From positions 62,001-126,000 of the forward strand of contig NZ_JAIGNU010000003.1 in assembly GCF_019711655.1 (NCBI RefSeq): DNA of 64,000 nucleotides, written 5' to 3'. A model generated the notes under the pieces. The model saw only the letters and a program-made list of their open reading frames with translations. It was not told the origin of the DNA and ran no database searches. This DNA is from Qipengyuania mesophila. GTDB taxonomy: Bacteria > Pseudomonadota > Alphaproteobacteria > Sphingomonadales > Sphingomonadaceae. A program made the translations under genes and the position numbers. The first letter of the stretch is position 1. Each line of letters starts with the position of its first letter. Shown one piece after another: positions 54,787 to 63,868 of this stretch.

Positions 54787-56772
54787 ATGGCCGTTTTGAT
54801 GCAATGGGCCCTGCGCTATCTTTTTCCGGCGAGAAGCTCGCGCGAGCAGCGCGAGCAGATCATTGGAACCTTCGCGAATCTGCGCAAGCAGATCCCGCTG
54901 CTCTACGGCGTGTCGCTGGTCAATCTGGTTGGCATGCATCTAGCCACGAACGGGAGTCACCTTGATTGGTTTTCGCCCGTAACGGTGCTTTCCTTCGTTC
55001 TCCTGTGGCGGATGGTTTACTGGATCGGTTTTCAGAAGCCGACGAGGGAATTCCGCGAAATTCGCCGCGAGCTGGTGCAGATGGCAGTATTCACGGCGCT
55101 CTTGTGCATCGGTTTCTCGCTGTGGGCGCAATCGCTCATCACCCAGTATCCCGAACAGTCGCTGACGATCATTCTCTATAGTCTGTTGGCCGCCCTCGGC
55201 GCGGCTTACGGTCTGAGCAGCTTCCCGCGTGCAGCGCTGCTTCCGCTGGTCATCCTGGGCATGCCCCTCGCCATCCGGCTGTTTCTGTTCGACGACCAGT
55301 CGGCACAGGGAATAGGGATCAGCCTGTTCCTCGTGCTGATCCTCTTCATGTGGCTGCTGCAGGTCCACAGCCGTGCGCTGTCCGAACTGGTGAGCGGGCA
55401 GCTCGCCATCGCGCGCGAGCGCAACCGCGCGGTTGCGGCCGAAACCCACGCGATCAAACGGGCCGACGAAGATGTCCTGACCGGGCTCGCGAACCGCGGC
55501 AGGCTGGTCCGTGAAATTCGTCATCACTTGGTGCGGGGGCCGGCCTCTGGCGGCGGCAGCGTGCTGGCGATCTGCGATCTCGACGGCTTCAAGGCGGCGA
55601 ACGACGCCTTCGGTCACGCCGCGGGGGATGCCATTCTCAAGGAGTTTGCCGATCGCCTGACCGAAGCGTTCGCCGACAAGGCTCTCGTCGCGCGCCTGGG
55701 GGGGGACGAGTTTTCGATTTTCTGGAAGGATGGCCTGTCGGGGCTAGAGATCGAGGAGGTCGGCGACCGGATCTGCGAGCTCGCTGCCGAGCCGGTCGAT
55801 TGGGACGGCAAGGAATTGTCGGTCGGGGTTTCCTGCGGTCTGACCGAAGCGGGCCCCTTCACCTGGTCCGACGGCGAATTCTTCCGCCAGGCGGATTCGG
55901 CGCTCTACAAGGCCAAGGAGTCGCTACGCGGGCATTGGCACCTCTACGACCAGCCCCAGTTCCAGGCCGACCAGCGCCGGGCAAGGATCGAAAAGCTCAT
56001 CCTGTCGGGTGACGCGGTCGACCAGATGCATGTCGTCTTCCAGCCCATCGTCAATGTGGAGACGGGCCAGCCCGAATATGCCGAAGCGCTCGCGCGATGG
56101 GACAGTCCCGATCTGGGTGTCGTCGGTCCCAGCGAGTTCATCCGCATCGCCGAGAAGCTCGGTGTGATCGACCGGCTGAACGAATGCCTGCTGGGCAAGG
56201 CCCTGAGCGAGGCGGCGGACTGGCCGTCCACCCTTTCGCTTTCCTTCAATCTCAGCGCGATGCAACTCAGCCGCCCGGCGGCGGCCGAACGGATACAGCG
56301 CGTCGTCGATGCCTATTCGCAGCCCCCTGATCGGATCCAGTTCGAGGTAACGGAAACCGTCCTCCTGACCGATCTCGGCCAGGCCGAGCGCGAGCTGAGG
56401 AAGCTCACGGATAGCGGTTTCACGATCGCGCTGGACGATTTCGGATCGGGTTATGCCTCGGTGTCATATCTCAGGGAATTGTCATTCGATACGGTCAAAC
56501 TGGACGGCTCGCTAATCGACAACGTGCTCCACAGCGAGAGGTCGCGGCAGATCCTCCTCGGGATGGTCGACCTGTGTCATGCCGCGGGTGCCCGCTGCGT
56601 CGCGGAGCACGTGGAGACCTATGAGCAGTTCGCGCTGGCGCGCTCCATGGGGTGCGATTACGCGCAAGGTTTCTGTCTCGGGAAACCCACGACGAGCGCG
56701 AAGATGCTGGCTGCGTTGGACTTGGGCAGCAAGCAGACGAGGCTGCCCTTTGGACATTTCGCCAAGGATTGA
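54787..56772 (+). CDS. Membrane GGDEF-EAL protein (c-di-GMP synthesis/breakdown)
   Basis: A 661-residue protein with an N-terminal sensor of five or six membrane segments (about 35-205), a GGDEF domain (about 230-385; RLGGDEFSIFW, no inhibitory RxxD) and an EAL domain (about 400-650; EALARW, FNLSAMQL, EVTET, LDDFGSG, KLDGSLI and QGFCLGKP). Catalytic residues of both halves are kept. Same layout as the protein at 49849, suggesting an old duplication. The ATG at 54787 is preferred over a TTG two codons before. Confidence 0.92.
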   Translation: MAVLMQWALRYLFPARSSREQREQIIGTFANLRKQIPLLYGVSLVNLVGMHLATNGSHLDWFSPVTVLSFVLLWRMVYWIGFQKPTREFREIRRELVQMAVFTALLCIGFSLWAQSLITQYPEQSLTIILYSLLAALGAAYGLSSFPRAALLPLVILGMPLAIRLFLFDDQSAQGIGISLFLVLILFMWLLQVHSRALSELVSGQLAIARERNRAVAAETHAIKRADEDVLTGLANRGRLVREIRHHLVRGPASGGGSVLAICDLDGFKAANDAFGHAAGDAILKEFADRLTEAFADKALVARLGGDEFSIFWKDGLSGLEIEEVGDRICELAAEPVDWDGKELSVGVSCGLTEAGPFTWSDGEFFRQADSALYKAKESLRGHWHLYDQPQFQADQRRARIEKLILSGDAVDQMHVVFQPIVNVETGQPEYAEALARWDSPDLGVVGPSEFIRIAEKLGVIDRLNECLLGKALSEAADWPSTLSLSFNLSAMQLSRPAAAERIQRVVDAYSQPPDRIQFEVTETVLLTDLGQAERELRKLTDSGFTIALDDFGSGYASVSYLRELSFDTVKLDGSLIDNVLHSERSRQILLGMVDLCHAAGARCVAEHVETYEQFALARSMGCDYAQGFCLGKPTTSAKMLAALDLGSKQTRLPFGHFAKD

Positions 56773-56846
56773 CGGGCCGGCGATGTCCGATTGCGTCCTC
56801 GCCCGAGAAGGCAGCAGCGTGTCCGATTTGACAGAAATTGCAGAGT

Positions 56847-56921
56847 TGGCTGGGGTGGCAGGGATCGAACCTGCGAATGTCGGTACCAAAAACCGATGCC
56901 TTACCACTTGGCTACACCCCA
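56847..56921 (-). tRNA. tRNA-Gln (anticodon UUG)
   Basis: A complete 75-base cloverleaf on the minus strand: acceptor TGGGGTG/CACCCCA, discriminator G and encoded CCA, D-arm GCC/GGC, anticodon loop TTTTGGT giving UUG, and T-arm GCAGG-TTCGATC-CCTGC. The weak U1-A72 pair is a mark of tRNA-Gln. No island is attached to it. Confidence 0.95.
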
Positions 56922-56935
56922 GCAGGTGCGCGCCC

Positions 56936-58345
56936 CTATAGCGCGTCGCGCGCGGAAGGGAAGGGGGTGGGGGCAGTTTGCATCCGCCGCTTTGCGAGAT
57001 CGCTTTCAAGCTCGGCGATGGTCGCGCGATCGAGTCGATAGAACAGCATTGCGACACCCGCGGGCACGATCATTAGCGCCGGGACGATCGCGAAGGCGAG
57101 GTCGATGCCGAATTTGGCATTCTCGCTCTGGATGATGCCTGCTTCGAAGCCTGTCAAAGCGAACAGCATTCCCGGCAGCGCGGCGCCGAGCGCGATGCCG
57201 GTCTTGATCGCGAAGACCGCGCCCGACACGGCGAGGCCGGTCATCTGGCGCCCGGTGGTCCATTCGATATATTCGGCGATGTCGGTGAACATCGAATAGG
57301 CCAGCAGCATGATCATTCCGAGGCCGACCCCCACGAACACCTGGGCGATGGTCTGCGGCCAGATCGCGTCGAGCGGCATGATATAGAAGATGCCGATGGC
57401 GCAGACCTTGAGCGCGCCGGCGAAGATAACGAGGTGCCCCTTGTCGAACCGCCGTGCCAAGGCCCCGGCCAGGATCACGCCCCCCAGCTGTCCCAGGGCG
57501 AAGGCTGTGTAGAACAGGCCGATCCGGTCGAGGAACAGGAAGACCGGCTGCCCATCGTCGCCGGCGACATAGCGGAACCAGAACAGTGCGCTGCCCGCGC
57601 GAGCGGCGAGCGCGACAGGAGTCAGCACGGCAGCGATGGCGACGGCGATCCATGCCGGGGTTCGCACGAGCAGCTTCACATCGTCGCGGATACGGCCGTT
57701 GGTTTCGGCCGGGGGGATGCGCTCGCGGCTGAAAGCGAAAGCAGAGAGCAGGGCGAGTGTGCTGGTACCCGCGAGCAGGACCATGGTCATGGCGATTCCG
57801 TAGCGTTCGTCGCCCGCGCCAAGTTCGCGGACCAGCGTGGTCGCGACGACGGCGACTGCGACCACGGCCAGCGCGGAAAAGATCATGCGATAGGCGGCTA
57901 CCGATGCACGGGTGTCGGCTCTCGGCGAAATCACGCCCATGAGCGCCGCGTAGGGGACGTTGGTTGCAGTGAAAGCCACCATCGTCAGCGTATAGGTGAC
58001 ATAGGCCCAGACCAGCATGCCGGCGGGGGACATGGGAGGGGCGGCGAAGATTGCTGCACCGAACAGGCCGAAGGGTACCGCCCCCCACAGCAGGTACGGG
58101 CGATAGCGCCCCCAGCGGCTGCGTGTCCGGTCGCCGATCGCGCCCATCACCGGATCGGTGACCGCGTCGAAGAACTTGGTCAGCAGCAGCATCAGCCCCA
58201 TCGCCGCAGGGCCGACTCCGCCGAGTTCGACGAAGAAGTAGAGCAGGTAGATGTTGAAGAAGTTGATGTAGAAGGACGAGGCGAGCTCGCCCACGCCATA
58301 GCCGATCTTCTCCAGCCGTGAGACGGGCGGCTGCGCGTCAGCCAA
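56936..58345 (-). CDS. GPH-family sugar:cation symporter
   Basis: A 469-residue transporter with twelve membrane segments of the glycoside-pentoside-hexuronide (MelB/XylP) family. KIGYGVGELASSFYINF at the start, the cation-site region TKFFDAVTDPVMGAIGDRTRSRWGRYRP and the central loop fit the family. It should bring in a sugar or glycoside with Na+ or H+; no sugar enzyme gene is adjacent, so the substrate is open. It lies just beyond tRNA-Gln on the same strand. Confidence 0.92.
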   Translation of the reverse strand: MADAQPPVSRLEKIGYGVGELASSFYINFFNIYLLYFFVELGGVGPAAMGLMLLLTKFFDAVTDPVMGAIGDRTRSRWGRYRPYLLWGAVPFGLFGAAIFAAPPMSPAGMLVWAYVTYTLTMVAFTATNVPYAALMGVISPRADTRASVAAYRMIFSALAVVAVAVVATTLVRELGAGDERYGIAMTMVLLAGTSTLALLSAFAFSRERIPPAETNGRIRDDVKLLVRTPAWIAVAIAAVLTPVALAARAGSALFWFRYVAGDDGQPVFLFLDRIGLFYTAFALGQLGGVILAGALARRFDKGHLVIFAGALKVCAIGIFYIMPLDAIWPQTIAQVFVGVGLGMIMLLAYSMFTDIAEYIEWTTGRQMTGLAVSGAVFAIKTGIALGAALPGMLFALTGFEAGIIQSENAKFGIDLAFAIVPALMIVPAGVAMLFYRLDRATIAELESDLAKRRMQTAPTPFPSARDAL

Positions 58346-58419
58346 TCGGGTGTCCTCTCGTCACGTCAGCGATGAGAAGACAGACCCAGATGCAAGTCAA
58401 GCGCTGGCGCGCGAGAGGC

Positions 58420-59271
58420 CTAGTATTTCTTGCCCTCGAAATCGGCAGCCGAATGGCGTTCGAGCAATTGCTCGTCTTCCTCGCCCCATGCCTTGTTGAC
58501 GATGCGCCCGCGGCGCACGGCCGGGCGCTCTGCGATCTGCTTCACCCAGCGTTCGACATTCTCGTATTCGTGGATCGAGAGGAAGGTACGTGCTTCGCCG
58601 TAGATGCCTCCGATTACGAAGGGAGCAAGCCAGGGAAAGGTCGCGATGTCGGCAACCGTATAGTCCTTGCCGCCGAGATATTCGGACTGGGCGAGACGCT
58701 GGTCGGCAACGTCGAACAGGCGCTTGGTTTCCATCGCATAGCGGTTGATCGGATATTCGTATTTCTCCGGTGCATAGGCGTAGAAATGGCCAAAACCGCC
58801 GCCGATGAAGGGGGCGCTGCCGACCTGCCAGAACAGCCAGCTGAGTACCTCGGCGCGCGTGTGGTCTGTGGGGAGGAAGGCGCCGAACTTTTCGGCGAGA
58901 TGCATCAGGATGGCGCCGCTTTCGAACACGCGAACCGGGGTCTTCCCGCTGCGGTCGAGCAGCGTTGGGATCTTGGAATTGGGATTGAGATCGACGAACC
59001 CCGAGCTGAACTGATTCCCGTCGCCGATGTTGATCGTCCAGGCATCGTATTCGGCCCCGGAGTGGCCCGCCTCGAGCAGTTCCTCGAACATGACGGTTGC
59101 CTTCACGCCGTTGGGCGTCGCCAGCGAATAGAGCTGGAAGTCGTGCTCGCCGACCGGCAGGTCCTTCTGCTCGCGCGCACCCGCGGTTGGGCGATTGATG
59201 CTGGCGAAGCGTCCGCCGTTCTCGGCGTCGTAGGTCCAGACTTCGGGCGGGGAATAGGTTGCGTCGGCCAA
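58420..59271 (-). CDS. yghU: Glutathione S-transferase of the YghU/Nu class
   Basis: A 283-residue thioredoxin-fold protein close to E. coli YghU, which reduces disulfides and peroxides using two bound glutathiones. Visible marks are INRPTAGAREQKDLPVG, LYSLATPNGVKATVM, PNSKIPTLLD, FESGAILMHLAEK and the helical C-terminal domain (YTVADIATFPW). The N-terminal extension before the thioredoxin fold is typical of this class. Separate promoter likely; the GPH gene follows after 74 bases. Confidence 0.93.
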   Translation of the reverse strand: MADATYSPPEVWTYDAENGGRFASINRPTAGAREQKDLPVGEHDFQLYSLATPNGVKATVMFEELLEAGHSGAEYDAWTINIGDGNQFSSGFVDLNPNSKIPTLLDRSGKTPVRVFESGAILMHLAEKFGAFLPTDHTRAEVLSWLFWQVGSAPFIGGGFGHFYAYAPEKYEYPINRYAMETKRLFDVADQRLAQSEYLGGKDYTVADIATFPWLAPFVIGGIYGEARTFLSIHEYENVERWVKQIAERPAVRRGRIVNKAWGEEDEQLLERHSAADFEGKKY

Positions 59272-59364
59272 GCTCGTTCTCCTCTGGTTGGGTGGCTAAT
59301 CCACCCCTCCATTCGCCGCAAGGTGGGGAACCGTCACGCCGATCCCACGGTTCTTGCCTTCGCC

Positions 59365-60366
59365 ATGACGAAGCTCATCTATGTCGACGACGATCTGCCC
59401 GGGATCACGCGCAAGCGGGCGGGCAGGGGATGGGCCTATTACGATCCCGAAGGCGGGCTGATCACCGATCCTGCGGAAAGGCGCCGACTCAATGCCATCG
59501 CGCTGCCGCCCGCCTATACAGACGCCTGGTTCTGCCCCGCGCCCAACGGCCACATTCTCGCCACCGGAATCGATGCCAAGGGGCGCAAGCAATATCGCTA
59601 TCACCCCGAGTTCCGCGCCGCGCGCGAAGGGGAAAAATTCGACAGCTGCATCACCTTCGGCAGCCTGCTTCCGCTGGTACGCAAGCGCGTCGAAGAGGAT
59701 CTGCGCGGACACAAGCTGACGCGTGAACGCGCGGTGGCGAGCGTGGTCCGGTTGCTCGATCTCGGTGCGGTGCGCGTCGGGAACGAAGGCTACGCGAAGA
59801 CCAACAAGAGCTTCGGCGCCACGACGCTGCGCAAACGCCATGCCGAGCTGACCGGCAAGACGCTCCGCCTGCGCTACAAGGGCAAGGGCGGCAAATTGCG
59901 CGAGGTGACGCTGTCCGACGGCAGTCTCGCGCGGATGGTCCGCAAGATGCAGGACCTGCCCGGCCAGAACCTGTTCAAATATATCGATGAGGATGGTGAG
60001 CTGCACGCGGTCGGCTCGGGCGATGTGAACGACTACTTGCGCGAGACCATGGGGCAGGACTTCACCGCCAAGAACTTTCGCACTTGGCACGCCAGCGTCA
60101 GGGCCCTGACCTGCCTCAATGAAGGCGAGGGGGCGATGCCGATGAAGGCGCTGCTCGAATGCGTTGCTGCGCATCTGGGCAATACCCCCGCCGTGACGCG
60201 CAAGAGCTACATCCACCCTGCCGTCTTCGAACTGCTCGAAGGACAGGAGGAATGGCGCGAAAGCCTGCGTATGCCGCGCGCGACGCGCTGGCTCACCCGC
60301 GAAGAACGTGCGCTGATTGAACTGCTGCAAGAGTGCCCTAAGGCTCAGGAATTGCTCGCCGCCTGA
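59365..60366 (+). CDS. DNA topoisomerase IB
   Basis: A 333-residue bacterial/poxvirus-type topoisomerase that relaxes supercoils through a 3'-phosphotyrosine. RAGRGWAYYDPEG and FCPAPNGHILATGIDAKGRKQYRYH form the N-terminal domain. The catalytic domain has VASVVRLLDLGAVRVGN (active-site Arg), LRYKGKGGK (Lys), the second Arg/His in FRTWHASV and the nucleophile Tyr in TRKSYIHP. Complete. The ATG at 59365 begins MTKLIYVDDDLPGI; it is divergent from yghU with 93 bases between. Confidence 0.93.
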   Translation: MTKLIYVDDDLPGITRKRAGRGWAYYDPEGGLITDPAERRRLNAIALPPAYTDAWFCPAPNGHILATGIDAKGRKQYRYHPEFRAAREGEKFDSCITFGSLLPLVRKRVEEDLRGHKLTRERAVASVVRLLDLGAVRVGNEGYAKTNKSFGATTLRKRHAELTGKTLRLRYKGKGGKLREVTLSDGSLARMVRKMQDLPGQNLFKYIDEDGELHAVGSGDVNDYLRETMGQDFTAKNFRTWHASVRALTCLNEGEGAMPMKALLECVAAHLGNTPAVTRKSYIHPAVFELLEGQEEWRESLRMPRATRWLTREERALIELLQECPKAQELLAA

Positions 60367-60424
60367 CCGGCAGTGCCGCAAAGGGTTATGCTCGCGCTCG
60401 AAATGGGGTAAGGGCGTAAGTTCG

Positions 60425-61519
60425 ATGGAGCGGAGCCGTCGATTGCCCGACCCTGCATTCGCAGATCGCCTGGCATCAGTCTTCCGCTGGAAGGTCGCCC
60501 CAATGCAGCGTCTCGCCAATTTCGACGTCAGTCGCGAATTCCTCACGCGCCGCAGCAAGATCGCAGCGCAAGTGATCTTCGGTGTCATGTGCGGGGGCGC
60601 GATGATCGGATTGCGCTCGCTGTTCGATATCTGGGCGCCTGTCTCGGGACCGTTTGCGCTGATCTATCCCACGATCCTGCTTGCCACGCTCTATGGCCAT
60701 TGGCGGGCGGGCGCAGTGGCGTTCCTGCTGACCTTCTTCTGGGCGTGGTTCGTCATCCTGCCGCCCTCGCAATCGCTGCTGTTCGCCGATCCCACCGATC
60801 CCGCCCGCGTGCTGCTCAATGCGGTCAGTGCGCTGGTGGTCCTCGTCTTTGCCGAGGCCTTTCGTCGTGCAGCGCATACGACGATGGACGAAATTCGCGC
60901 TCGGGCGGACCGCCGACTGACGCTGCTGGCCGACCTCGAGCACCGTACCAAGAACAATTTCGCCCTTGTCGCCAGCATGCTCGAACTGCAGAAGCGCCGC
61001 ATTCCGCAGCAGGAACTGCATGCTCCGCTCGAAGAGGCTGTGGGCCGCGTACGTACCTTCGCAGATGCCTATTCCGCGCTGGCCCTCGAGCAGTCGGACG
61101 AGCCAAATGTCGAGATGAAACCCTATCTCGAATTCCTGCTCGACCGGATCGAGGGAGCGAGCCTGTCTCCCGCAGTGCGCCTGTTCCGCGAGATCGACCC
61201 TGCCACGCTGACCCGCGAGGAAGCCGTGGCGATCGGCCTATATCTCAACGAGGCCGTCGCCAATGCGTGCAAATACGCCTTCCCTGAGGGGCGTCCGGGG
61301 ACCATCGCCGTGTTCTTCCATGTCCGCGACGATGGCTGGCGCTTCACCATCGAGGACGACGGCGTGGGCGACGATGCCTTCATCGATCCCGACGGCGGGC
61401 TTGGCAGCCAGTTGCTGGCGGCCTTTGCCGCGCAGGCTGGGGCCACGCACCACGCCGGCCCCGTCCTCAACGGTTTCCGTAGCGAAATGCGCAAGGAAGA
61501 GCAGGCCGCGGTTGCGTAG
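60425..61519 (+). CDS. Membrane sensor histidine kinase, HWE/HisKA_2 family
   Basis: A 364-residue sensor kinase. Four membrane helices in residues about 45-140 resemble the DUF4118/KdpD-like sensor. The phosphoacceptor helix LEHRTKNNFALVASMLELQ has the His typical of HWE and HisKA_2 kinases, which often act in the general stress response of alphaproteobacteria. The ATPase domain has the N box NEAVANACKYAF and GVGDDAF-type G box. The ATG at 60425 is chosen; 60503 is an alternative. No response regulator is beside it. Confidence 0.88.
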   Translation: MERSRRLPDPAFADRLASVFRWKVAPMQRLANFDVSREFLTRRSKIAAQVIFGVMCGGAMIGLRSLFDIWAPVSGPFALIYPTILLATLYGHWRAGAVAFLLTFFWAWFVILPPSQSLLFADPTDPARVLLNAVSALVVLVFAEAFRRAAHTTMDEIRARADRRLTLLADLEHRTKNNFALVASMLELQKRRIPQQELHAPLEEAVGRVRTFADAYSALALEQSDEPNVEMKPYLEFLLDRIEGASLSPAVRLFREIDPATLTREEAVAIGLYLNEAVANACKYAFPEGRPGTIAVFFHVRDDGWRFTIEDDGVGDDAFIDPDGGLGSQLLAAFAAQAGATHHAGPVLNGFRSEMRKEEQAAVA

Positions 61520-61547
61520 GGTAGCCTAAAAGGATACTTGCCTGGCC

Positions 61548-63866
61548 ATGCATCTGGCCGGCTTCAAGATTCGCCAGTGGCGCGAAGCACAGGATCCCCC
61601 GCTCAGTGCGGAGGAGTTCGGCGCGCGCTATGGTGCGCCCGCCGCCTGGCCGAGCCGGACGGTCTATGGCTGGGAGGCCAAGGGCAAGATCGCCCGCGCC
61701 TCGGTGCAGAAGCGGCTCGCCGAACTCGGCGTCTGCCAACCGGCCGACTGGATCGAACCGGCCCCGCCATCCTCCGACGAGAAAGGCCCCGCCAGCATGA
61801 GCGGCAGCGATTTGCACCCGTTTTACGACCTGCACACGCATGGCTTCGTCCGCGTTGCGACCGCGACGCCGAAGGTGCGCACCGCGGACGTGGCCTTCAA
61901 CGCCGCGGCGATCCTCGAATGTGCGAAGGATGCGGCGGAGGAGCATGTCGACCTGCTGCTCTATCCGGAGCTTTCGCTGTCCTCCTACGCACTCGACGAT
62001 CTCCACCTTCAGTCGGCTTTGCTCGATGCGGTGGATGCGCAGGTCGAGGCCATTCTCAAGGCATCGCGCGACCTCGCCCCTGTGCTGGTCTTCGGCGCAC
62101 CGCTGCGTCGCAACGGGCGGATTTACAATTGCGCCGTGGTGGTCGCGCGCGGCGAACTGCTCGGCGTGGTGCCCAAGAGCTACCTGCCGAACTACCGCGA
62201 ATATTACGAGAAGCGCTGGTTCGCGCATGGGCGCGGCTGCGTCGGGCTGACGATTGCCTGCACCGGGCGCGAAGTGCCATTCGGTACCGACCTGCTCTTC
62301 GAGGCAAAGGACCTTCCCGGCTTCGTCTTCGGGATCGAGATCTGCGAGGACTTCTGGGCACCCATTCCGCCGGGCACACAGGCCGCGCTGGCCGGGGCGA
62401 CGATCGTGCTCAACCTGTCCGCCTCGAACATCACCATCGGCAAGGCCGACGAACGCCACCTGCTCAACCGGGCGAGTTCGAGCCGCTCGATCTGCGCCTA
62501 TGCCTATTCGGCGAGCGGCCATGGGGAGAGCACGACCGATCTGGCCTGGGACGGGCAGGGCATGATCTACGAGCTGGGCGACCTGCTGGTCGAGAGCGAG
62601 CGCTTCGATCTGGCGCCCGAGCTGTGCGTTGCCGATGTCGATACCCAGCGCATCCTTGCCGAGCGCATGCGCATGCAGACCTTCAACGACGCCGCGGAGG
62701 CCGCGGGGCGGCCCGAGGATCGCTATCGCCGGATCGGCTTCGAACATGCCGCGCCGCGCGGAGACTATGGGTTACGACGCCCGATCCGTCGCTTCCCCTT
62801 CGTACCCAACCGCGCGCACAAGCTCGACGAGGATTGCTACGAAGCCTTCAATATCCAGGTCGATGCGCTGATGCGGCGGATCGAGGCTACGAAACCCAAG
62901 TGCCTCGTGATCGGGATTTCGGGCGGACTCGACAGCACGCATGCGCTGATCGTGGCGGCCAAGGCGATGGACCGGCTCGGGCGCCCGCGCAGCGATATAC
63001 GCGGCTTTACCATGCCCGGCTTCGCCACCTCAGACACTACGAAGAGCAACGCCTGGCGTCTGATGGAGGCCTTCGGGACCACCGCCGTGGAAATCGATAT
63101 CCGCCCCAGCGCCACGCTGATGCTCGAGAACATCGGTCACGCCTTCGCCGATGGTCAGCCGGTCTATGACACCACCTTCGAGAACGTGCAGGCGGGGCTG
63201 CGGACCGACTATCTCTTCCGCCTTGCCGGTCAGCATGGCGGCTGGGTGATCGGGACGGGCGATCTCAGCGAACTCGCGCTCGGCTGGTGCACCTATGGCG
63301 TGGGCGACCAGATGAGCCACTACGGCGTCAATGCGGGCGTGCCCAAGACGCTGATCCAGTATCTCATCCGCTGGACCATCCAGACCGGGCAATTCGATCC
63401 CGGCGTCGATGCGGTTCTGGGCGACGTGCTCGACACAGAAATCAGCCCCGAGCTGGTCCCCGCGGGAGCAGACGGCCAGATCCAGAGCACGCAATCGATC
63501 ATCGGGCCCTACGAGCTCAACGACTTCTTCCTCCATCATGTCATCCGCTGGGGGCAGAAGCCGAGCCATGTCGCCTTCCTTGCCTGGCATGCCTGGAAGG
63601 ATGCGAAATCAGGGCTTTGGCCGATCGACTTCCCGGATGATGCGAAGAACGCCTACGACCTCGTCACCATCGCCGACTGGCTCGAGAAATTCCTCAAGCG
63701 GTTCTTCGGCTTCAGCCAGTTCAAGCGTAGCGCCATGCCTAACGGGCCGAAGGTCTCGGCGGGTGGCGCGCTCAGCCCGCGCGGTGACTGGCGCGCGCCG
63801 AGCGACGCTGTCGCTGACACCTGGCTGGCCGAACTTGCGGCCGCCCTGCCGCCGCTGGACGCCTGA
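61548..63866 (+). CDS. nadE: Glutamine-dependent NAD synthetase with HTH-like N-terminal extension
   Basis: A 772-residue reading. Residues about 92-400 are the nitrilase-type glutaminase with Glu141 (YPELSL), Lys210 (VPKSYLP) and Cys266 (GIEICEDFW). The NAD synthetase domain follows, with the ATP-binding loop ISGGLDSTHA and TGDLSELALGWCTYG. It makes NAD from deamido-NAD using glutamine ammonia. The first 83 residues, with SAEEFGARYGAP and PSRTVYGWEAKGKI, look like a small XRE-type helix-turn-helix domain. Met84 (61797) starts the ordinary enzyme, so either a fusion or an internal start is used. The DMT gene follows two bases later. Confidence 0.93.
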   Translation: MHLAGFKIRQWREAQDPPLSAEEFGARYGAPAAWPSRTVYGWEAKGKIARASVQKRLAELGVCQPADWIEPAPPSSDEKGPASMSGSDLHPFYDLHTHGFVRVATATPKVRTADVAFNAAAILECAKDAAEEHVDLLLYPELSLSSYALDDLHLQSALLDAVDAQVEAILKASRDLAPVLVFGAPLRRNGRIYNCAVVVARGELLGVVPKSYLPNYREYYEKRWFAHGRGCVGLTIACTGREVPFGTDLLFEAKDLPGFVFGIEICEDFWAPIPPGTQAALAGATIVLNLSASNITIGKADERHLLNRASSSRSICAYAYSASGHGESTTDLAWDGQGMIYELGDLLVESERFDLAPELCVADVDTQRILAERMRMQTFNDAAEAAGRPEDRYRRIGFEHAAPRGDYGLRRPIRRFPFVPNRAHKLDEDCYEAFNIQVDALMRRIEATKPKCLVIGISGGLDSTHALIVAAKAMDRLGRPRSDIRGFTMPGFATSDTTKSNAWRLMEAFGTTAVEIDIRPSATLMLENIGHAFADGQPVYDTTFENVQAGLRTDYLFRLAGQHGGWVIGTGDLSELALGWCTYGVGDQMSHYGVNAGVPKTLIQYLIRWTIQTGQFDPGVDAVLGDVLDTEISPELVPAGADGQIQSTQSIIGPYELNDFFLHHVIRWGQKPSHVAFLAWHAWKDAKSGLWPIDFPDDAKNAYDLVTIADWLEKFLKRFFGFSQFKRSAMPNGPKVSAGGALSPRGDWRAPSDAVADTWLAELAAALPPLDA

Positions 63867-63868
63867 GC

